This document shows positions 5,291 to 6,843 of a DNA stretch of 6,843 nucleotides, piece after piece. Every line of letters begins with the position of its first letter. Position 1 is the stretch's first letter. Source of the stretch: Planctomycetota bacterium (GTDB taxonomy: Bacteria > Planctomycetota > UBA8108); assembly GCA_016928605.1 (NCBI GenBank), contig JAFGKN010000722.1, positions 1 through 6,843 on the forward strand. Reading direction: 5' to 3'. A program made the position numbers and the translations under genes. Below the pieces are notes generated by a model. That model was given only the letters and a program-made list of their open reading frames with translations, was not told the DNA's origin and did not search any database.

Positions 5291-6843
5291 ATGAGCAGCA
5301 TGCGGACCCTATCATCACGCCGGGAAAACTGGAAAGCCCGGCAGACGCTTTCGCTCGAGCGAGCGAGCGCGACTCCCTTTCGCGCCGAGCTGTTCAGCGG
5401 GGAACAGTTTCGCCGGCATGCCGTCGCCTTGGCGGGAGATCATCAACTCGACCCGAAACCCGGCCCGAATCGGTTGTTGCTGCGGTTGACGGACAACGAG
5501 CAGGTGCTCATCCAGGCCTACGATGTACTGACCGGCGTGGAGGCCGAGCACCGGCGCGTCACACCGGCGGGCGAATGGCTCCTGGATAATTTTTACCTGA
5601 TCGAACAGCAAATCCGTCTGACGCGCGTGCATCTGCCGCGGACCTACAGCCGCGAGCTGCCGCGCCTCTTGAGTGGAGCGGCGGCGGGATTTCCCCGCGC
5701 GTATGACATCGCACTCGAGTTGATAGCGCACGCGGACGGCCGCGTGGACGCGGAAAACGTCAGCCACTTCGTCGCCGCCTACCAGTCCGTCACCTCGCTG
5801 ACGCTCGGCGAACTGTGGGCCCTGCCGATCATGCTGCGCTTGGGCCTGATCGAGAACCTGCGGCGCGTGTCAGTACATATTGCCGGGCGCCGCTGCGATC
5901 TCGATCTGGCCGATTTGTGGGCCGGCCGCCTGTTGGCGGCGGTAGAGAAAAACCCGGCAACGGTTCTCCATGTGTTGGCGGAGATGGCCCAGTCGGAGCC
6001 GCCGTTCAGCAGCGCGTTCGTCGAGGAGTTTTGCGGACGGCTGCAGGGGCAGGGCCCGGCCCTGGCCACCGTCGAGAGCTGGGTCCAACATCGGCTCACC
6101 GAACAAGGTCTGACCCGCGAGCGACTGCAGCGGGCGGACACCCAGACACAGGCGGCGGATCAGGTTTCCATCGGCAATAGCATCGGCAGCCTGCGCTCCC
6201 TGAGCGCATTGGACTGGCGGACATTCGTCGAGACGATGAGCATCGTCGAACAGACGCTGCGCACCGATCCCGCCGAAGTGTATGCCGGCCAGAATTTCGG
6301 CTCGCGCGACCGGTATCGCCATTGCGTGGAAGAGATGGCACGGCAGTCCGGAGTTGCCGAAGACGCCGTGGCCCGCGCTGCGATCCAGCTCGCGAGGGAA
6401 GCCTCTCGCCGAGACGGCCCGCAGGCGCGCACCGCCCACGTGGGATTCTATCTCATCGACCAGGGCCGACCGCGGCTGGAGAGCGTCGTCCGCGTCCGCT
6501 GGTCGCTCCGCCGGTCCCTGACCCGGATGGCACGCCGATTCCCGGTCTGCTGTTATGTCGGATCCCTGCTGGCGATCACGGCGGCCACGGCCTGCCTGGC
6601 GCTCAAGCCAGCCAGCCTGTTGGGCAGGCATGACTGGGGGGCCTGGCTGTTGATGGCGATGGGAATCGTCGCCGCGTCGCAGATGGCGGTCGCGCTTGTC
6701 AACTTGCTGACGAATTCCCTGATCGGCCCGCGCCTGCTCCCGCGCCTGGATTTCTCGAAAGGAATACCGGCCGCAGACCGCACCATGGTGGTCATCCCCA
6801 CGCTCTTGACCAGTGCGCGGTCCATCGCCGATCTGCTGGAAGG
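5291..6843 (+). CDS. Cyclic beta-1,2-glucan synthase, N-terminal part (runs off the window)
   Basis: These 517 codons, with no stop before the right edge, are the N-terminus of an NdvB/ChvB/Cgs-type protein. That inner-membrane enzyme initiates, elongates and cyclises beta-1,2-glucan from UDP-glucose for the periplasm; family members are about 2,800 residues, so most of the gene lies beyond the window. Signatures include GEWLLDNFYLIEQQIR (94-109), the conserved HVGFYLIDQGRPRLE (393-407), two probable membrane helices (about 427-447 and 458-478), and LLPRLDFSKGIPAADRTMVVIPTLLTS (492-518 region), which enters the glycosyltransferase (GT84) domain. Residues 110-390 form the cytoplasmic helical N-terminal region. 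Codon use differs sharply from the upstream operon: about 15 in-frame TTG leucine codons here, none found upstream. No functional link to methionine synthesis is evident. The family call is firm; whether the product is cyclic or linear glucan cannot be told from this part. Confidence 0.85.
   Translation, partial: MSSMRTLSSRRENWKARQTLSLERASATPFRAELFSGEQFRRHAVALAGDHQLDPKPGPNRLLLRLTDNEQVLIQAYDVLTGVEAEHRRVTPAGEWLLDNFYLIEQQIRLTRVHLPRTYSRELPRLLSGAAAGFPRAYDIALELIAHADGRVDAENVSHFVAAYQSVTSLTLGELWALPIMLRLGLIENLRRVSVHIAGRRCDLDLADLWAGRLLAAVEKNPATVLHVLAEMAQSEPPFSSAFVEEFCGRLQGQGPALATVESWVQHRLTEQGLTRERLQRADTQTQAADQVSIGNSIGSLRSLSALDWRTFVETMSIVEQTLRTDPAEVYAGQNFGSRDRYRHCVEEMARQSGVAEDAVARAAIQLAREASRRDGPQARTAHVGFYLIDQGRPRLESVVRVRWSLRRSLTRMARRFPVCCYVGSLLAITAATACLALKPASLLGRHDWGAWLLMAMGIVAASQMAVALVNLLTNSLIGPRLLPRLDFSKGIPAADRTMVVIPTLLTSARSIADLLE

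Overview
This window is GC-rich bacterial DNA that reads mainly as one sulfur-amino-acid operon on the + strand, followed by the start of a very large envelope-glucan gene. The organism cannot be fixed from the sequence. High GC, strong use of C or G at third codon positions, a long-form serine acetyltransferase and a MetX-MetW fusion suit a GC-rich, non-enteric Gram-negative lineage. The cyclic-glucan synthase also implies a periplasm. I would not name a phylum.

Layout. At the left edge (1-57, minus strand) a divergent gene probably begins; only its first 19 codons are inside the window, but its Shine-Dalgarno is excellent. Positions 58 to about 346 hold no credible gene. A promoter with -35 TTGACT (349-354) follows, with a perfect inverted repeat GTCTAC-N7-GTAGAC (374-392) over its -10 region. 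Then come four co-directional genes: an Rrf2-family regulator with three conserved-type cysteines (407-808), serine O-acetyltransferase CysE (844-1809), O-acetylhomoserine sulfhydrylase MetY (1855-3159), and one 606-residue protein that joins homoserine O-acyltransferase MetX to MetW (3227-5047). Gaps between genes are 35, 45 and 67 bases, so a single transcript is likely. A 243-base gap (5048-5290) contains a nested stem-loop. From 5291 to the right edge runs the first 517 codons of a cyclic beta-1,2-glucan synthase (NdvB/ChvB type).

How the genes work together. CysE activates serine as O-acetylserine, the entry to cysteine. MetX activates homoserine as O-acylhomoserine, and MetY replaces the acyl group with sulfide to give homocysteine, the direct precursor of methionine. 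The operon therefore makes both sulfide acceptors and one sulfhydrylase. No cysteine synthase (CysK) is present here, although CysE carries the C-terminal isoleucine tail that docks into CysK in other bacteria. The leading Rrf2 regulator, with an IscR-like cysteine set and an operator candidate on its own promoter, is the obvious controller and would link sulfur assimilation to iron-sulfur, redox or cysteine status.

The main points for a second look are the MetX-MetW fusion, the palindromic operator, the four-cysteine cluster and CysK-docking tail of CysE, and an abrupt change in codon use at about 5290. I saw no mobile element, CRISPR array, tRNA or rRNA. The core pathway is known biology; the novelty is in its architecture and regulation.
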